Source of the DNA: Lunularia cruciata | Taxonomy: Eukaryota > Streptophyta > Marchantiopsida > Lunulariales > Lunulariaceae | DNA length: 64,000 nucleotides | Assembly (NCBI GenBank): GCA_948567375.1 | Contig: OX419755.1 | Location: forward strand, 11,475,001-11,539,000 | Reading direction: 5' to 3' | In this document: piece after piece, positions 11,153-24,232 of the stretch | Position numbering within the stretch: position 1 is the first letter of the stretch | Layout: each line of letters starts with the position of its first letter | The notes under the pieces: generated by a model | Databases searched by the model: none | Told to the model about the DNA's origin: nothing | What the model saw: only the letters and a program-made list of their open reading frames with translations | Position numbers and translations under genes: made by a program

Positions 11153-12900
11153 ATGGAGAAACTTCTGGTTTTCTTTGGCAAGGATGGAGAAGATGTGGAG
11201 GCCTTTGTGAGAGACTTCAAGAGAGCTTGCATAGGAAAAAATGAGAGGAGGAAGAATGAGTGGGCCTCATTATTACCAGATTTCTTTGAAGATGTAGCAC
11301 TTACATGGTATGAGTCAGAATACCAAAAGAGAGATAGGAGAGATGGGGAAGAAGAGTCTTGGGAGACTTTGACTTCAGCACTCATTGAAAGCTTTCTTCC
11401 TGATGAGAGTTATGAGAGATTGATGAGTGAGGTTACCTTTCTCAAGCAAGGAGATGGAGAGAAAGTGAGGGTCTATGTGGAAAGAGTGGAAAAGTTAGAG
11501 TCCAAATTTTGCATAGTGTTGAGGAAGGGAGGGGATGATGTGGAGACTACAATGATTGGCATAGGAGCCATGCTCACCAATAATTTTGTAGGAGGATTGA
11601 GACCACAAATTAGAAGCAAGATGAGATATGAGAAACCTTCTTCCAAGGTTGAAGCTATCAAGATCGCAATTCGTATGGAGGAGAGTTTGGAAGGGGATGA
11701 GAGTGATTTGGTGGTGAAGGAGGTTGTGCATCCTTCTCAAGACTACAAGTATGGTTGAACTTCTGATACTTTGGTGGCAAGAGTTGCATCACAAGTAGTT
11801 GTTGCTCCAGTTCTTGCACCTCCACCAAAGGATCCACCTCAAACCATCACAGAACAACTTGCGGATCTCAAGATCAATGTGGTGCAACTATGGGAGAAGA
11901 GAGGTGGATCAGAATGTAGGGAGAGGGCCTAGGAGTTATGGAAACTATCCATATAGAGGAGGTCAACCAGCCAACAATTTCAATGTTAGAAATTTTTTTG
12001 GTTGTGGAGGAAGAGGCCATATCCAAAGGAATTGCCCAAATTCCACTTACCATGGAGGAAGGGGTTATGAGGGAGCCAATAGAGGGAAAGAGGGAGGTAG
12101 TGAAACCCAAGTGGCTCCTAATCCAAACAAAGGTAAGGGGATAGCATCCATAGATGTGTTTGAGAGCAAGTATGAGAAGGGAGAGTGCTCAAACTCCAAG
12201 AGTCTTAATTTGGAGCTTTTGGCACAAGAGAAGAAGAGAGCTCGTTTTGAAGAGGATGTTCACTCTTCTCAAGGATTTACTCCAAGCAAGGATACTCCGA
12301 TGTCTACTAGGAGCACTCGCAGCCTAACGCCATCAACAACAAAGACTCCAAGGAAGAAGCTGGGATGGAGGATTTCTTGATTTCAAAGCAACAATGGAAC
12401 TATAATGTGTTGGAGGATGTTGGTAGTCACAAGGCTAACATCACAGTAGGCCAATTGATTGCTTTGAACCCTACGAGCTAAGAGGTGGGTTGAGTTCTAC
12501 AAGGAGCAAGAGGAAGAAGAAGGCAAAAGCTCTAGTATCAATGGGGGTGGTGGATGCCAAGCTAGCACCATGGGAGGCTTGTGAATATGCCTCCAAGATT
12601 GATGTGAGAGTGAATGGTCACAACATCAAGGATGCATTGGTTGATGGAAGATCAACAGTGAATGCCATATCAGAAAGGTTGATGAAGAAGTTGGATATGA
12701 TACTCTCAAGACCTTCAACATTTGTGGTGAGCATGGCAAACACATAACAAGTTCAACCAGTCGGGGTGATGGATAAGGTGGTAGTTTCAGTTATGGGAGT
12801 TCAAAATCTCATGACTTTCCAAGTCTTGAAGGATTCAAGCTATGACTTAATTCTTGGGAGGCCATGGTTGAGAGCAACATGCACAATTGATTGATGGTAC
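11153..12900 (+). pseudogene. gag: gag and protease of element A
   Basis: The ATG at 11153 opens a 201-codon frame containing the retrotransposon gag core (ALTWYESEYQKR, then a block ending FVGGLRPQIRSK). A TGA at 11756 replaces the Gly codon found in element D and ends it. The zinc-knuckle part follows in another frame near 11980-12035, but its first Cys has become Phe (FFGCGGRGHIQRNC). The protease with ALVDGRSTVNA lies at about 12600-12690, in place of DGGS in D. The protein would package RNA and mature the polyprotein if intact. With stops, shifts and a damaged knuckle it is dead. Confidence 0.85.
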
Positions 12901-13107
12901 AAAGGGTACTTGAGGATTGGGCCATCAAACCATAGAGTCATAGTTGCTGTGACTAACACCACCAACACTTCACATTCAGATACACCATCTTATGATTATT
13001 GGGAATCAGATTCTGAAGAAGGAGCTTTAGGTGTGGACACAAGCATGGAAGAGGAGACTTCCACAGCAGAGGATGAATCTGAATCTGATTTAGATGTGTA
13101 TCCTTTG

Positions 13108-15948
13108 TGTGCTATGGATTTTGCACCTCAGCCTGAGGTTTTGAAGGACCCAGATAAATCACCATTGACACTTGAGGAGGTAGAGAGACGGTTAGCTACC
13201 CTCAAGTATGGCCCAAATGTTACCAAGGAGGAGAAGGTGAGATTTGAGTAGATTTTCCACAAGTTCATCTATGTTTTTGCTATCAATTACAAGGATTTGA
13301 AGGAAGCTACCTTGGAGGAGAACAAGATAGAGATGGAGTCACATGCAAGGCCAATCCGCCAAAAGCAACATCACATTAGCCCACCAATATCTTTGGTTGT
13401 GAAGGAGGAGATTGATAAGCTCAAGGAAGCCGGATTTATCTTTGAGGTGGAAAATTCAGAATGGGTGTCTCCAATTGTCATTGTGAAGAAAAAGAATGGT
13501 GAGCTTTGGGTATGTATGGATTACAAGAAGCTCAATGTTGTTACCAAGAAAGACAACAACTGTTTGCCATTCATTGATGAGATCTTGGAGGAGGTTGCAA
13601 GTCATGAGAGGTACAGTTTTGGAGGTGGTCATAGTGGATATAATCAAATCAAGATTGCACCAGAGCATCAACAACTCACCACATTCACCACACCTTGGGG
13701 AACTTACGCTTTCAAGGTCATGCCTTTTAGGCTTTGCAATGCTCCAGCCACATTCCAAAGGTTCATGAACAAGGTATTTGAACCGTTCATTGGGAAATTT
13801 GTGAGAGACTTCATTGATGACTTTTGTGTCTATGGGAGCAAGGAGGAGCACTTTGATCACCTAATCAAGGTCTTGCAACGCTTGGATGAGGCAAATGCAT
13901 CACTCAATCAAGAGAAGTGCATTTTTGGATGTGAAGAAGGTCTACTTTTGGGGCACATCATCTCCAAGGATGGAATAGCAATTGATCTTGAGAAGGTGAG
14001 GAAAATCTCAAACCTTCCATTCCCTTCAAGCTTGACCAAGTTACGCCAATTCTTGGGGATGGTTGGATACTTTAGGAGGTTCATCTTCTCATTTTCCAAC
14101 AAGGCTTATGCGTTGACCATCGACATAAAGAAGGGTGTAGATTACATGGTGATTTTGGAAGACAAGGCTCTCAAAGCTTTTGAGGAGCTCAAGCAAACCC
14201 TTGTTGTAGCTCCAATTCTTGCTAAACCTGATTGGAGTAAACCTTTCATCCTCTACATTGATGCTTCTAATGTAGCTTTAGGATGCACTCTTAGTCAATT
14301 AGACCAAGATGGGCATGATCATCCAATAGCTTATGCTAGTAGGCAGATGGTTTCAGCTGAGAAGAACTACTCTGTCACGGAGAGAGAAGGGTAGGCAGTG
14401 ATCTTTGGTCTCAAGAAGTTTAGACACTACCTGATTGGAGGTAAAGCCACCATTGTCACAAATCACAAGGCTTTGAAGTACACCTTCAACAAGCCTAATG
14501 TTGAAGGGAGACTAGCAAGGTGGATGATAATCTTGTTTGAGTATGACTACACCATTGAGGATAGGCCAAGAAAGAAATATGCAAATGCTGATTAGTTATC
14601 TAGGGCCTATTATCATGATGGAGATGAGCCATTGGATGATTCCTGCCCGAATGAGGAGCTCATGACAATCTCAGTCACTCAAGAGGTTCCAATGGAGTAC
14701 AAGGAGATTGTTGATTTTGTGACAAGAGGCAACTATCCAGAAAGGATGCATGGTAGGGAGAGGAAGGCTCTTGCAGCAAGATCTAGACCTTACACAATGG
14801 TGGAGGATATTCTTTTTCACCAAGGAGCATATGGTCTACTTCAAAGAGTAGTGGGTAAGGAAGAGTCTATCTTACTCATAAAGGAGTTTCATGAAGGTTT
14901 AGTGTGTGGAAGACACTTTGCAAGAAAGGTGACTACTTTCAAGATTCTAGATGCAGGTTACCATTGGAGAGGAATTTTCAAGGATTTTCTTGATTATTGC
15001 AAAACTTGTCATGTTTGTCAAGCTTTTGCTAGAAAGTCTACATCCACTCCACTTCTTAGATCAATTCCATTGCTAGGACCTTTTGAGAAGTGGGGAATTG
15101 ATTTTGTAGGTCCTCTCAATAGAACCCCAAGGAACAATTGGTATATTGTGGTAGTTACTGATTATCTTACCAAGTGGGTTGAGGCTAGACCATTGAGTGC
15201 CAAGAATGAAGATGAAGTTGGTAGATTTCTTTATGAACGCATTATCACTAGATTTGGAGTTGGTTTCTAATATAGGAGGAGAGTTTATAGGAAGCATTAC
15301 TACAGCCATGCTACAACATTTCTCTATCACACATAGATTAACTATATCCTATAAGCCAAATTCCAATGGCCTGGCAAAGAGAACCAATCAGACCTTGTGC
15401 ATGTTGGCCAAAGATGCAGAAATGGAGGGGGCTAAACATCATTGGGATAAGAGGATTCATGCAGTTTTGTGGGAGTATAGGACAACCATGAAGACTTCCA
15501 CCAGATATTCTCCATTTCAATTGGTATATGGTATTGAGTCTACCCTACCTATTCACTTTGATCTTCCTATCTTCCAAAGCATTCATAGGAGATTGAAGAA
15601 AGCACAAGGAGGTGATGCAGAGAAGTCAAGGAAGGAATACCTCATGGAGTTGGAAGAGGCAAGAGCAGTTGCTATGGTTCGAGTGGAGCAAGCCTAAAGG
15701 AAACAAAAGGAGAGTTATGACAAGAGGAAAGGCAAGAAGAAGGTGCAGCCTTTCAAAGAAGGTGATTGGGTAATGTTGTTTGATTCCATTCAATTCAAGA
15801 GAGTGCAAAAGAAGTTTTTGCCTAAGTACTTTGGACCTTTCATAGTGGAGAAGGTGTGGGGTATTTACACCTATGATCTCAAGGAGTTGGGAGGAAGACA
15901 ATTTGATAGGATTAACCATGATAAGTTGAAGATGTACCATAGAAGGTA
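13108..15948 (+). pseudogene. pol: pol (RT, RNase H, integrase) of element A
   Basis: A 365-codon frame (13297-14394) carries the reverse transcriptase. It includes the catalytic FIDDF at 13810-13824, while the preceding MPFRLCNAPATF block has Arg for the usual Gly. A TAG ends the frame inside RNase H; pieces continue at 14398-14595. Integrase follows from about 14820: a zinc-binding CKTCHVC near 15000-15020, the first Asp in WGIDFVGPL near 15100, and the region of the third catalytic residue at 15377-15379, where Lys replaces Glu. A C-terminal SH3-like segment ends at 15948. No chromodomain is present. Stops and the lost integrase Glu make it inactive. Confidence 0.88.
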
Positions 15949-15987
15949 GAGAGACTTTCACTTTGAGGACAAAGTGAAAACTTAGTC

Positions 15988-15997
15988 TGGGGATAAA
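15988..15997 (+). other. Polypurine tract of element A
   Basis: TGGGGATAAA directly precedes the 3' LTR, the expected site for plus-strand priming. Elements B and D have equivalents reading GGGGGTAAA and AGGGGTAAA on the minus strand. Confidence 0.6.
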
Positions 15998-16685
15998 TGT
16001 AACACCTATTTGTGCATGTGTGTGGTATTGTGATATTGAGCTTGGTATTACAAGTACTTGAGAGATATTAATTATGTAGAGATAAAATATGGTTCTTCAT
16101 TAGTCATGATTAGCTAGAGTTAGTCATAGCTAAGATAGAAGGGACCTTACTTTAGAGGAGGTGGAAAAGATAAGCACCACTATTGTGGATTTTAGTGTGT
16201 TGACTTGGTACTATTTGTAGGTGTTTGGCTTTGAGGTAAGAGTTGAGAACTCTTGGGCCCACAAGCCTTTTTTTTTGGATTCTTCTATAGTCCAAGGATA
16301 GCCCATGTGAAAGAATCCTTGACTTAGTGGTTGGGTCAAGATAAGATCACATGCTAGTGGAATATGCACATGTGAATGGATATTCCTTTCTACTTTTTGA
16401 CTTTACTTGACTTTTAGTCTAGTAACTTGAGTTACTGTGGTAATTAGTAACTTTGGTATGTGACTATTTCACAAGTATATAACAAGGGGTGAGGAGGTAC
16501 TCATCATCCTTTCATTTGCAACTATCTCTCCCCATTGAGTTCTCTATTGAGCAATGTCTTGAATCTTGGAGTGTTAGCCTTGGAAGAGTATGATGGAGTT
16601 GGAGTTCCTTGCCTTCTTAGTCCATGGTGCGCTACCATAATAGCCATCAGAGGTTCCTCTTGAGTGAGAGACATGCCGGCTCACA
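15998..16685 (+). repeat. 3' LTR of element A
   Basis: It begins TGTAACACCT and ends GGCTCACA, matching the 5' LTR at 8141-8830 apart from scattered substitutions and small indels. Confidence 0.92.
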
Positions 16686-17113
16686 GTTCATCCATGTGAT
16701 CTCATATCAAACAAGGAAGATCTATGAAATATTCAATGACAATCACTTTAGAGTCTACTTTTGTGCTAACATAACCATCATAAACCATCAATGCTCAATC
16801 TTAAATAAAAAAATAAATATACGGATATCTACTTCATAAACAACATTGCTCTATGCAAGTGACTCTTACTCACCCTTGTCATCATCATGGTGATTGGGTG
16901 TCTACTCTCCATCATCCTTGCACACAATGCCATAAGCCTCCTTGGTCTCTCCAAGGCTATATTAAAGCTCTTCCTCACCTACCAATTCCTCTTTCCATGA
17001 ACAAGTGTGTAAGGACCTGCCCTACACGAGCCACACAAAAGCATATTGTCTCTAGGTGGTGAAGCTGCTTATGAACTACAACTAGCTTGGACTCAATAGC
17101 AAATAAAATAAGT

Positions 17114-17143
17114 TCTGCCCAATCATAGAGATGATTGGGCAGA
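17114..17143. repeat. Perfect 12-bp inverted repeat (hairpin)
   Basis: TCTGCCCAATCA at 17114-17125 and its exact reverse complement at 17132-17143 flank the loop TAGAGA. It stands alone in non-coding DNA. No poly-U-type terminator or gene context is present. Confidence 0.7.
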
Positions 17144-18029
17144 GGTAGAAAGCACCATCTTACTTTGTAGTATCAAAATGGAGTTCTCATGTACTACTTT
17201 AGGATGCCTACTACTAGATAGAAAGAATAGAACATAATATCTAGGCTTGAATGTAGGGTATGCATGATGTTATGTTAAATATCTCATGGTAGTATGGTCT
17301 TCAAGAGGAAGCCAATCTTCAACCAAACTCTATGGAAATTGGTCTTCCTCCTTGGAATGCTCCCCCTAGGCAAACAAAAGCCTCCTAAGTCATCTCTATA
17401 GTGAGAGCCAACTCTTTTTCTCTAATACTCCCATTGTGAGTATCCTTATTCCAAGTTTGGGCAAATTTTGAACACAAAAGAATGTGCACATCATAGTAAA
17501 AGAACTGGTTTAGATTCACATGACCTTAAACTTACTTTGAAAGTGGCTAGATAGTAGTGGCAACCTGAGGTCTCCTTGCTCCTTACTGATGTCTCAAAGT
17601 AGTGCATAAAACCTAGATAGCACATGGAATACTAGCATAAATGATTATGGTGAGTGAGATCTCACACTAATTTTGAAAAGTATACTTGTCCAAGCACACA
17701 ACTACATAGTAGTGGCAAACTCATGTCACCTTCTGGTAGTGCATCAGACCCATAGATATATGCCAAAAAATTATAGGCAATTGTGACCCGGCACAATCTC
17801 TAACTTGACATGGGTTACCATCCCCATGGAAACCTTTGTCCCAGAACAAGCTCTTAATCTCTTGCCTTCCCATGCAAACTGTTGGGCCATGCAAACCACT
17901 AGGCTGTTGTTGTATGATGTGACAACTTGCCTAAGAATACACCAGGTATTTAACTATAGCAAACAAGGTGAAATCTGGTATATGAGTAACCATCATTGGA
18001 GCCACCCCTAAACCAAGTAAACCTCTATC

Positions 18030-18290
18030 TCTACCAAATTGGAGAGGAAGAACGGGCAATTTGATCCTGCCATCATAACTGGCACTCTTACAGCCTATTG
18101 GTCATCACTTCCAGCCTTATCATAAGAGAAATGCACAACACACCTAAAGAAAGGAAAACTAAATGGCAATGCCCACACCAACAAGGTGTCAAACCAGACA
18201 GCAAGTGTAGAGAGGATCCAACACAAGCAATCTGAGAAAAACCCTCCACACTTTTCATCTATAATATTTGTGTACCACTGGCACACTCCA
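18030..18290 (-). repeat. Relic resembling the 5' leader of element H
   Basis: Short blocks match the plus-strand sequence at about 63450-63700 in the same order: a GGTCATCACTTCC block, then GGATCCAA followed by AAAACCCTCCA. The match is patchy and was found by eye. If real, a second, older H-family copy once lay here, but no methyltransferase, pol or PHD sequence is detectable nearby. Confidence 0.35.
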
Positions 18291-20585
18291 ATGGTCTAAT
18301 CTAATTTTTCAAAGAAATATTAACAATTTTTGAATAGTCTCTTTAAACCAAAAACATCTAGAGAGTTTTCCAAGCCCACCATAATCAGCCTACTTTGATT
18401 TCCAAGTCCAACTTCTAAACTCCAACATGATTTGCTCACTAGATCCTCTAAATGTTATGTCACATGGTGATATGCAACCCCTATGAAAAACAGCTTACAT
18501 TCAGCAATCACCCTAACTTGAATAATGTAAACTGAATAAGCTTCATCTTAACTGCATCATAATAATCCTAGAAGGTTTGGACGAGAATTCCTGAGCAGAA
18601 CCTCATGAATTAACCAAACTTCAAGTGTACCAGTGCTTAGCACATTTGCAAAAACCAGAATCTTGACCTTAAATTCAATCAGCCATAGCACCATAGATTT
18701 GAAGGATTCTTGAGTCCAAACTATTACCCATCACATGAGCATCACGACCCTATGCTAAGTTCCTTCTCATTTGCCATTGAGCAGATGGAGAGCAAAATCA
18801 CACAGTTGATAAATTCTGTGAAGACAATAGACCTTTGATTTTCAGGCAAGCATAACTCCTCCACCAGATCATCAACTCAAATGATCTTTGTATCTGAACT
18901 GTAGCCAATCTTGATCTCTTTATAGCCATGCTCTTAATTCAATCAAATTCTATCTCTGACCCTCAAAAAAATGAAAAAAAACTTGCTAAGTAGCTGCTCT
19001 AGCAATCCCTTTCAACCCCTAACTATGAGCCTCCATCACTCCCAGAATTAAGATTCAAATTTCCTGGATCAACATCTTTATCTCTTGTTCAGTCCTATCT
19101 ACTTCCACGTCGGGAATAACTCCAGGTACCAACCATCATCACCAAGATGTTTGGTTCTTCTTTCTTTGGAACTTTTATTGCTCTCAACCCTTTGGCAGCA
19201 AACTTTATCCATCACCAATTAAAGACAACTTGACATAAGTCCCTCTTGATAATCTCTAACGATGAGATCAACTTAACTCCTTGTCTTTGATCTTGCACTC
19301 CAATTTCCTTCTTGATTTCCTTTCCTTTCTATCTTTGTTTCTTTTCCTTTTTCCTTTTTTTTCTTGATCTGTCTTCATTTTCTTTCCTGCCTTCCTTTTT
19401 TCATTCACTACTGCTACAACAATCCCATGATAACAAAAGGTCACCACTTCTCTACCTCCTCCCCTCTTCTTTTCATTAATAGCTCCTTCTTTTCATCAAC
19501 AGCCCGTAAGAAAAACCCAGACTCTGCAACTCACTTTGTTATTCCTGTTTGAAGATAATAGAACCACTCAAGATCCCCCCACAACCAAACTGAATTGTGC
19601 CTCTTGTAGTAGACATGCATTGTCCCCCATGGGAGCACCGTAAAAAGCCCCTTAAACCTTCATTAACCAAAGAGAACCATATGCTCTACATAGACCAACC
19701 AAAATGGAGAAAAATTTGTCTTATTTATCTCATTTCACAACTAAAGGCCATAGAGAGTCATAACACTCTAAACACCACTTAACTAACCAAATGAAATAGA
19801 AGAAAATACTAAAAATCCCACTAGATGATACTTAAACCCTGAAAAAACAAATAAAAGGACTCAATATAAGGTTAAAATGACAAACAAAAGTGGAGAGGCC
19901 TTAGATCAATGACATGGATACCCATGTGCCATATAATACACTTTAGATAAGATATCTATTGTAAAGACACACAAAGGTAATTCCCGTAGTAGCCAAACCA
20001 TAACATGACACCATACAAAACTACCTTTGAGTGCTTTGCATAGGCGCTGTGGGTGCAATAGGCAGTTTGCACAGTGAAGTGTTTCCAAATGCTTGCATTA
20101 CTCACCAATTCTTAAAATCCAGATTAAATCAATTCAAAATTTAAATTAAAAACCTCACATGGGGGCTATAGATACTCCATCTTGAGTGCAATTTTCAATT
20201 CAAGGGTATCCAAATCAAGCTCTTGTATTCTTTTTGTTGATTCCTTGATTTGTGCTCTGTCCATCCAATACCATTTCACATAGGGCATGGAATCAATTAG
20301 TGTATTAAATCTCACCAACTAGGGTCCTTCAATTGTTTTTGCTCCCTTTGCCCTTCATCCTCAACCACTCTGTTGTATCCTTGCTTTGCCATCTTGTTGA
20401 TTTCTATGATTTTTGGTTTGTTCTTAAGTTTAGGTTGCTCTCCACTTTGGTTTTTTTTTCTCTTCTCTTACAATTCAAAGTTCTCTCTCTCTCTTTTACT
20501 CTCTTGTTCCAAATTTTCTCTTCTACTCTCCCTACAAGTACTTGTAGTACATTCTTCACTATCAACCACCTCTTGTAGGTTTGTC

Positions 20586-20775
20586 AAATTTGTGAATGTT
20601 GTCCTTGTGTGGGTTGAATGCCTATCCTCTATATTAGAGTTTTGAGTTAAAAATTTATTTTTGAATTATCTTCCTAACAAATTTTCACTCCTATAGGTGA
20701 AATTTGCAAATGTTGTCTTCCTATGGGTTGAATGCCTATCCTCTATATCAGAGCTTTGAATTATTTTCCTAGTCT
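20586..20775. repeat. Direct duplication, period about 117 bp
   Basis: The block GGTTGAATGCCTATCCTCTA occurs near 20610 and again near 20727 within longer similar segments, each preceded by AATTTG and AATGTTGTC. It is a simple local duplication. Confidence 0.6.
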
Positions 20776-21474
20776 CCAAAAACAGATTTTTCTTGTCTTT
20801 CAAAACTTCATCTTTTGAACATGCAAATCCACCCTCCAAGATTCCATCAATCAAACCAACAAACCCATTGAAAAGGTGATAGATGGTTTCTCTTGTCTCT
20901 CCAATTTGAATTCAATAATTTAGTACTTGCTCATAGTCTCAGAAGGGTGAAGAGTTGCTCTTGTGAGGAGGGTGAAGAGTCACCCTCAAACTGACTCTAT
21001 TACATCCTTTAACCCTTTAACCAAGTCAAAGAAAATCATAACAGATATTCAAGAATCAAGAGTCAATTACATATGGTTGTTCAATACAAATAAATCAATT
21101 AGATTTTTTTAATCCAAGCATAAATGAATAAAGTTGAATTAAGCACAAAGAGAGAATACAAAACATTCACATAACAAAGAAAAATCAACAAAGCGGATGC
21201 AAGCATAGGAGAGAATACAAAACATTCTACTAACAAAGCAAATTGACAAAGCAGATGCACCAAGCAAAACACTATATATTTAAATGGATGCACTCAACCT
21301 TGGAAAGATAGGTGAACCATAGGTAATACAAGTGTGAAAACCACTTTACATGGTCTTGGACCACAGAACCATTACTAATCATTAATAGAGATCACTCACT
21401 ATTCATGATATATTACTCATTATTCTCTACAAGGGATGGGCTCTACTTTTGTCTAAATGGGATAAGATCTCATT

Positions 21475-21889
21475 TGTAAAAGATAGACAAGAGAAAAAGG
21501 AGGATAGAAGATCAGAGTGGAAAATCACATTGGGACTTGAATGAGGGACAATCCAAATGTTTAGCATGAGCTTTTGTCTTTAGTATTTTATTTATAGGGA
21601 ACATACAAGGCTCTTGGGAAGCTTCTAAAGAAGCTTCCTAGAAGTTGCCTTCTTAGAGTGCAAGTTAAGCTAGTCAACAAGCTTCCTTCTAGAAGCAACC
21701 TACTTGGTGTGCAAGCTTAGCTAGCTAGGAAGCTTCCTCCTAGAGACCATCTACTTGGCATATACATTACACGATACTTGGAAAATACCAAGAACCTTCT
21801 AGGAACATTCTTAGAATTCTTGGCTAATTTGGCCTATTTGTTAATTCATTAGCCTCTACTAACTTGTCTACTAGCTCCATATTGTTAGA
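21475..21889 (-). repeat. 3' LTR of element G
   Basis: It starts TGTAAAAGA, and its inner end reads ATTGTTAGA where element F has ATTGTTACA. It contains the family's GAAGCTTC-rich middle and a degenerate TATA region (TTTATTTATAGG). It is more diverged than the F LTRs, so the copy is older. Confidence 0.75.
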
Positions 21890-21939
21890 TATTGCCCCAT
21901 TGCTAGTCAGTGAAATCCTCCTCACCAAGGAATCCTCAA

Positions 21940-24200
21940 ACTCTTGTAGGGCTGTTGGTGCATTATGAAAATGAGAAAGAGGCTCGCATGTGGCATCATG
22001 AAAAGGATACCCTTTCCAAAGGACTTTGTACTCAATGTGTCATTGGTGGATGATAAAACATACAAGTATACAATCAAATTTAGACCCCTCATGATCACTG
22101 ATAGGGATGGAAAGAAGAAGAGGTTGGATATGGGTGGAAAAGGATGATGGGTTAGAAACAAAGCATATGAGTTTTGAAACATAGAAGATAGGATGGATCC
22201 ACATGTGACTAAGGAAAGAAAGTCAGTAGGCAATAAGAGGAATAAACTTAGTAATCTCAAATAAACTTATCCAATTGGGAGCAAGTTTACAAAATTTGGT
22301 ATCAAGTGGAAGAGGAAGTCTACTAGAAGAAAACATGACCTTATCACCTAGGTGAAAGATGAGATCACAATGATGTTTATCAACATATTTCTTTTGCTAA
22401 TTTTGAGCAATGAGAAGATGTGACTTGGCTTGGTGTAGGGATTTAGATAACATGGACAAGAAGGTGGAAGTATGTGGGACCTAAGGTGGTGGAGGAGCAA
22501 GAAGAGAATCCGGAACAAGTGGATCTTGCCCATAATTAAGGAAGAAGGAAGAAAAGCCAATACTTGCTTGCTTGGAATTATTGTAAGCACATTAAGCAAT
22601 TATAAGACAAGTGTCCCAATCAATGTTGTGAAAATTGATAAAGGCACATAACATATCCTCTAAAGTGCAATTTTCTCATTTTGTTTGTCCATCAATTTGA
22701 GGATGATAAGCTATAGACAAGGCAAGCTTGGTACCAAGGAGTCTAAAAATTGCTTGCCAAAATTTACCAATAAAGCAAGAATCTTGATCTAAGACAAGGA
22801 CCATTGGCATCCCATGGTGCTTGTAGATAGTGTCAAAAGTAGATCAAGGCCAATGTTAGAGCATGATGTATGCATGATAGGTGCCAAATGAATTTTTGTG
22901 TTGAGGTTATCAACAAACACTATGATGGTGCATGATCTTAGTCCATCTTTGGCAATGATATGATGAGGTCTAAGCTTACATGTTCCCAATGGGAAGATGG
23001 AATTGGTAGTGGTTGAAGGAGTCCACTAAGTTTTTGGTTACTAGCCTTATTGCATAAGAAGCTCTCACAAGATTGGACAAACTCTCAAACCTCTCATGCC
23101 ATGTTGGGCCACCACCATTTTCATTCTATGGTACCCAAGGTCTTATCGACACCCATGTGACCAGCGATTGGTAAGTCATGGACTTCTTGAAGATGCAAAA
23201 GTTGTAGATCCTCTTTGTTGTAACATAGATCCGGTTCTCACAAAATAGAAGGCCTTCCTTGAAAGAGAAAATGTTATGTTCCTTGTCATGTGCTGCAAGA
23301 TGACCTTGTACCATCTGAAAGAAGGGGTCTTGTTGTAAAGTGGTCCTAAACTTGAATTGGAATTTTGACTCAATTGAGATTGTTGTAATTGCCATTATGA
23401 TGAGAGATTCAGGAAACTTCTTCAAATCAAGTTGTTGTGATAGGGCATGAGGGATGATATAGAACCTATTGAGTTTATATTCAAGTTTGAGATCAAGCAA
23501 CTATAGTTGCTACTCCCATCAATGATGTTAACTTTTCATTTTTTCCAATTTAATGTTTACAATAAAGGTTATGATTGGTTTGCATGATCACTTTTTTCTC
23601 CAAGAGATAATGCCTCCATACCTTGGTGGCATACACCATTGCTAGTTGTTCTTGATCTCAAGCAAAGTAATTCCTTTCTACAATGTTTAGTTGATGAGAC
23701 AAAGGCAATGAGATGTAACCTATCTGGAAATTCTTTTTACAACACAATTCCAATGACAAGTTAAAAGCATTGAAAAAACCATACAAGGTAGTTCAGGATC
23801 ATATGGTTGAAAAATGGATCTTGAAGACACTAAATGATTCAATTTCTTGAATGCTTCTTTGTTCTTGGTGGTACATTGAAAGCTTGAGGTCTTCTCCAAA
23901 AGATTGGTCAATAGTGCGGCCACATGAACATAATAGTGGATGAACTATTGGTAAAAACTTGCCAATCCATTAAATGCCAATACTTTTGTGGCATCTTTTG
24001 GAGTAGACCAATTAGTAATGGCCTTGATTTTCTCCTCTTCCATCTTCCTCTCATCCAATGAGATCTTATGACCCAAGAAGGTAAATTCTTTTTGCCAAAA
24101 GGCACACTTTGAATTCTTGTAGTAAAACTTCCATTGATTTAATTATCTTAAGACTTCTTGCACATGGATTGTGTATTCTACCTCTATCTTGCTATAGGTT
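21940..24200 (-). pseudogene. pol: pol remnant of element G
   Basis: Reading downward from 24200, pieces match element F's reverse transcriptase (VFTNSSSTIMFMW near 23940), RNase H, and the integrase region (FKFRTTLQQDPFF near 23340). The rest of the integrase core follows to about 22350, with a degraded chromodomain region near 22000. A single copy of the integrase zinc-binding module is present, unlike F. Stops occur every few dozen codons, so it encodes nothing functional. Confidence 0.7.
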
Positions 24201-24232
24201 AAAAAATATTATCCAAGAACACCACCATGTAC

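Larger units (their letters stand above)
8141..16685 (+). mobile_element. Element A: complete, decayed Ty3/gypsy LTR retrotransposon
   Basis: Two similar LTRs (8141-8830 and 15998-16685) bracket a primer site, a short leader ORF, an extra zinc-knuckle ORF, gag, protease, reverse transcriptase, RNase H and integrase in that order. This is Ty3/gypsy order, with integrase last. The reverse transcriptase resembles the non-chromovirus plant lineages, and no chromodomain follows the integrase. The flanking tetramers GTTT and GTTC agree at three of four bases. Premature stops and a nested solo LTR make it non-autonomous. It is the founding copy here for the A family, which also includes B, D and the pieces at 48305-49312 and 55090-55192. 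Confidence 0.92.
16686..21474. other. Long stretch without a recognised gene
   Basis: No frame above about 90 codons is present, and the longer ones (for example 20333-20645) are low-complexity Leu/Phe/Ser frames in T/C-rich DNA. Within the stretch I see a perfect hairpin (17114-17143), a segment resembling the leader of element H (18030-18290) and a direct duplication near 20586-20775. The rest is unassigned. Confidence 0.5.
21475..24232 (-). mobile_element. Element G: chromovirus relic, truncated
   Basis: An LTR at 21475-21889 and adjoining pol sequence match element F closely enough to align over their whole length, in the same order and orientation. It is heavily broken by stops and frameshifts. 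Homology stops at 24232, inside the reverse transcriptase, exactly where the LTR of element B starts, so B inserted into G. The rest of G, with its other LTR, is not found on the far side because B itself is truncated. Confidence 0.8.

Noticed and set aside
8141-16685. Endogenous caulimovirus-like pararetrovirus
   Set aside because: All reverse-transcriptase loci here have LTRs or integrase domains, and no movement or coat protein is seen.
20333-20645. Leu/Phe-rich frames as a membrane protein gene
   Set aside because: These are overlapping frames in T/C-rich low-complexity DNA with no second copy, motif or neighbouring gene support.
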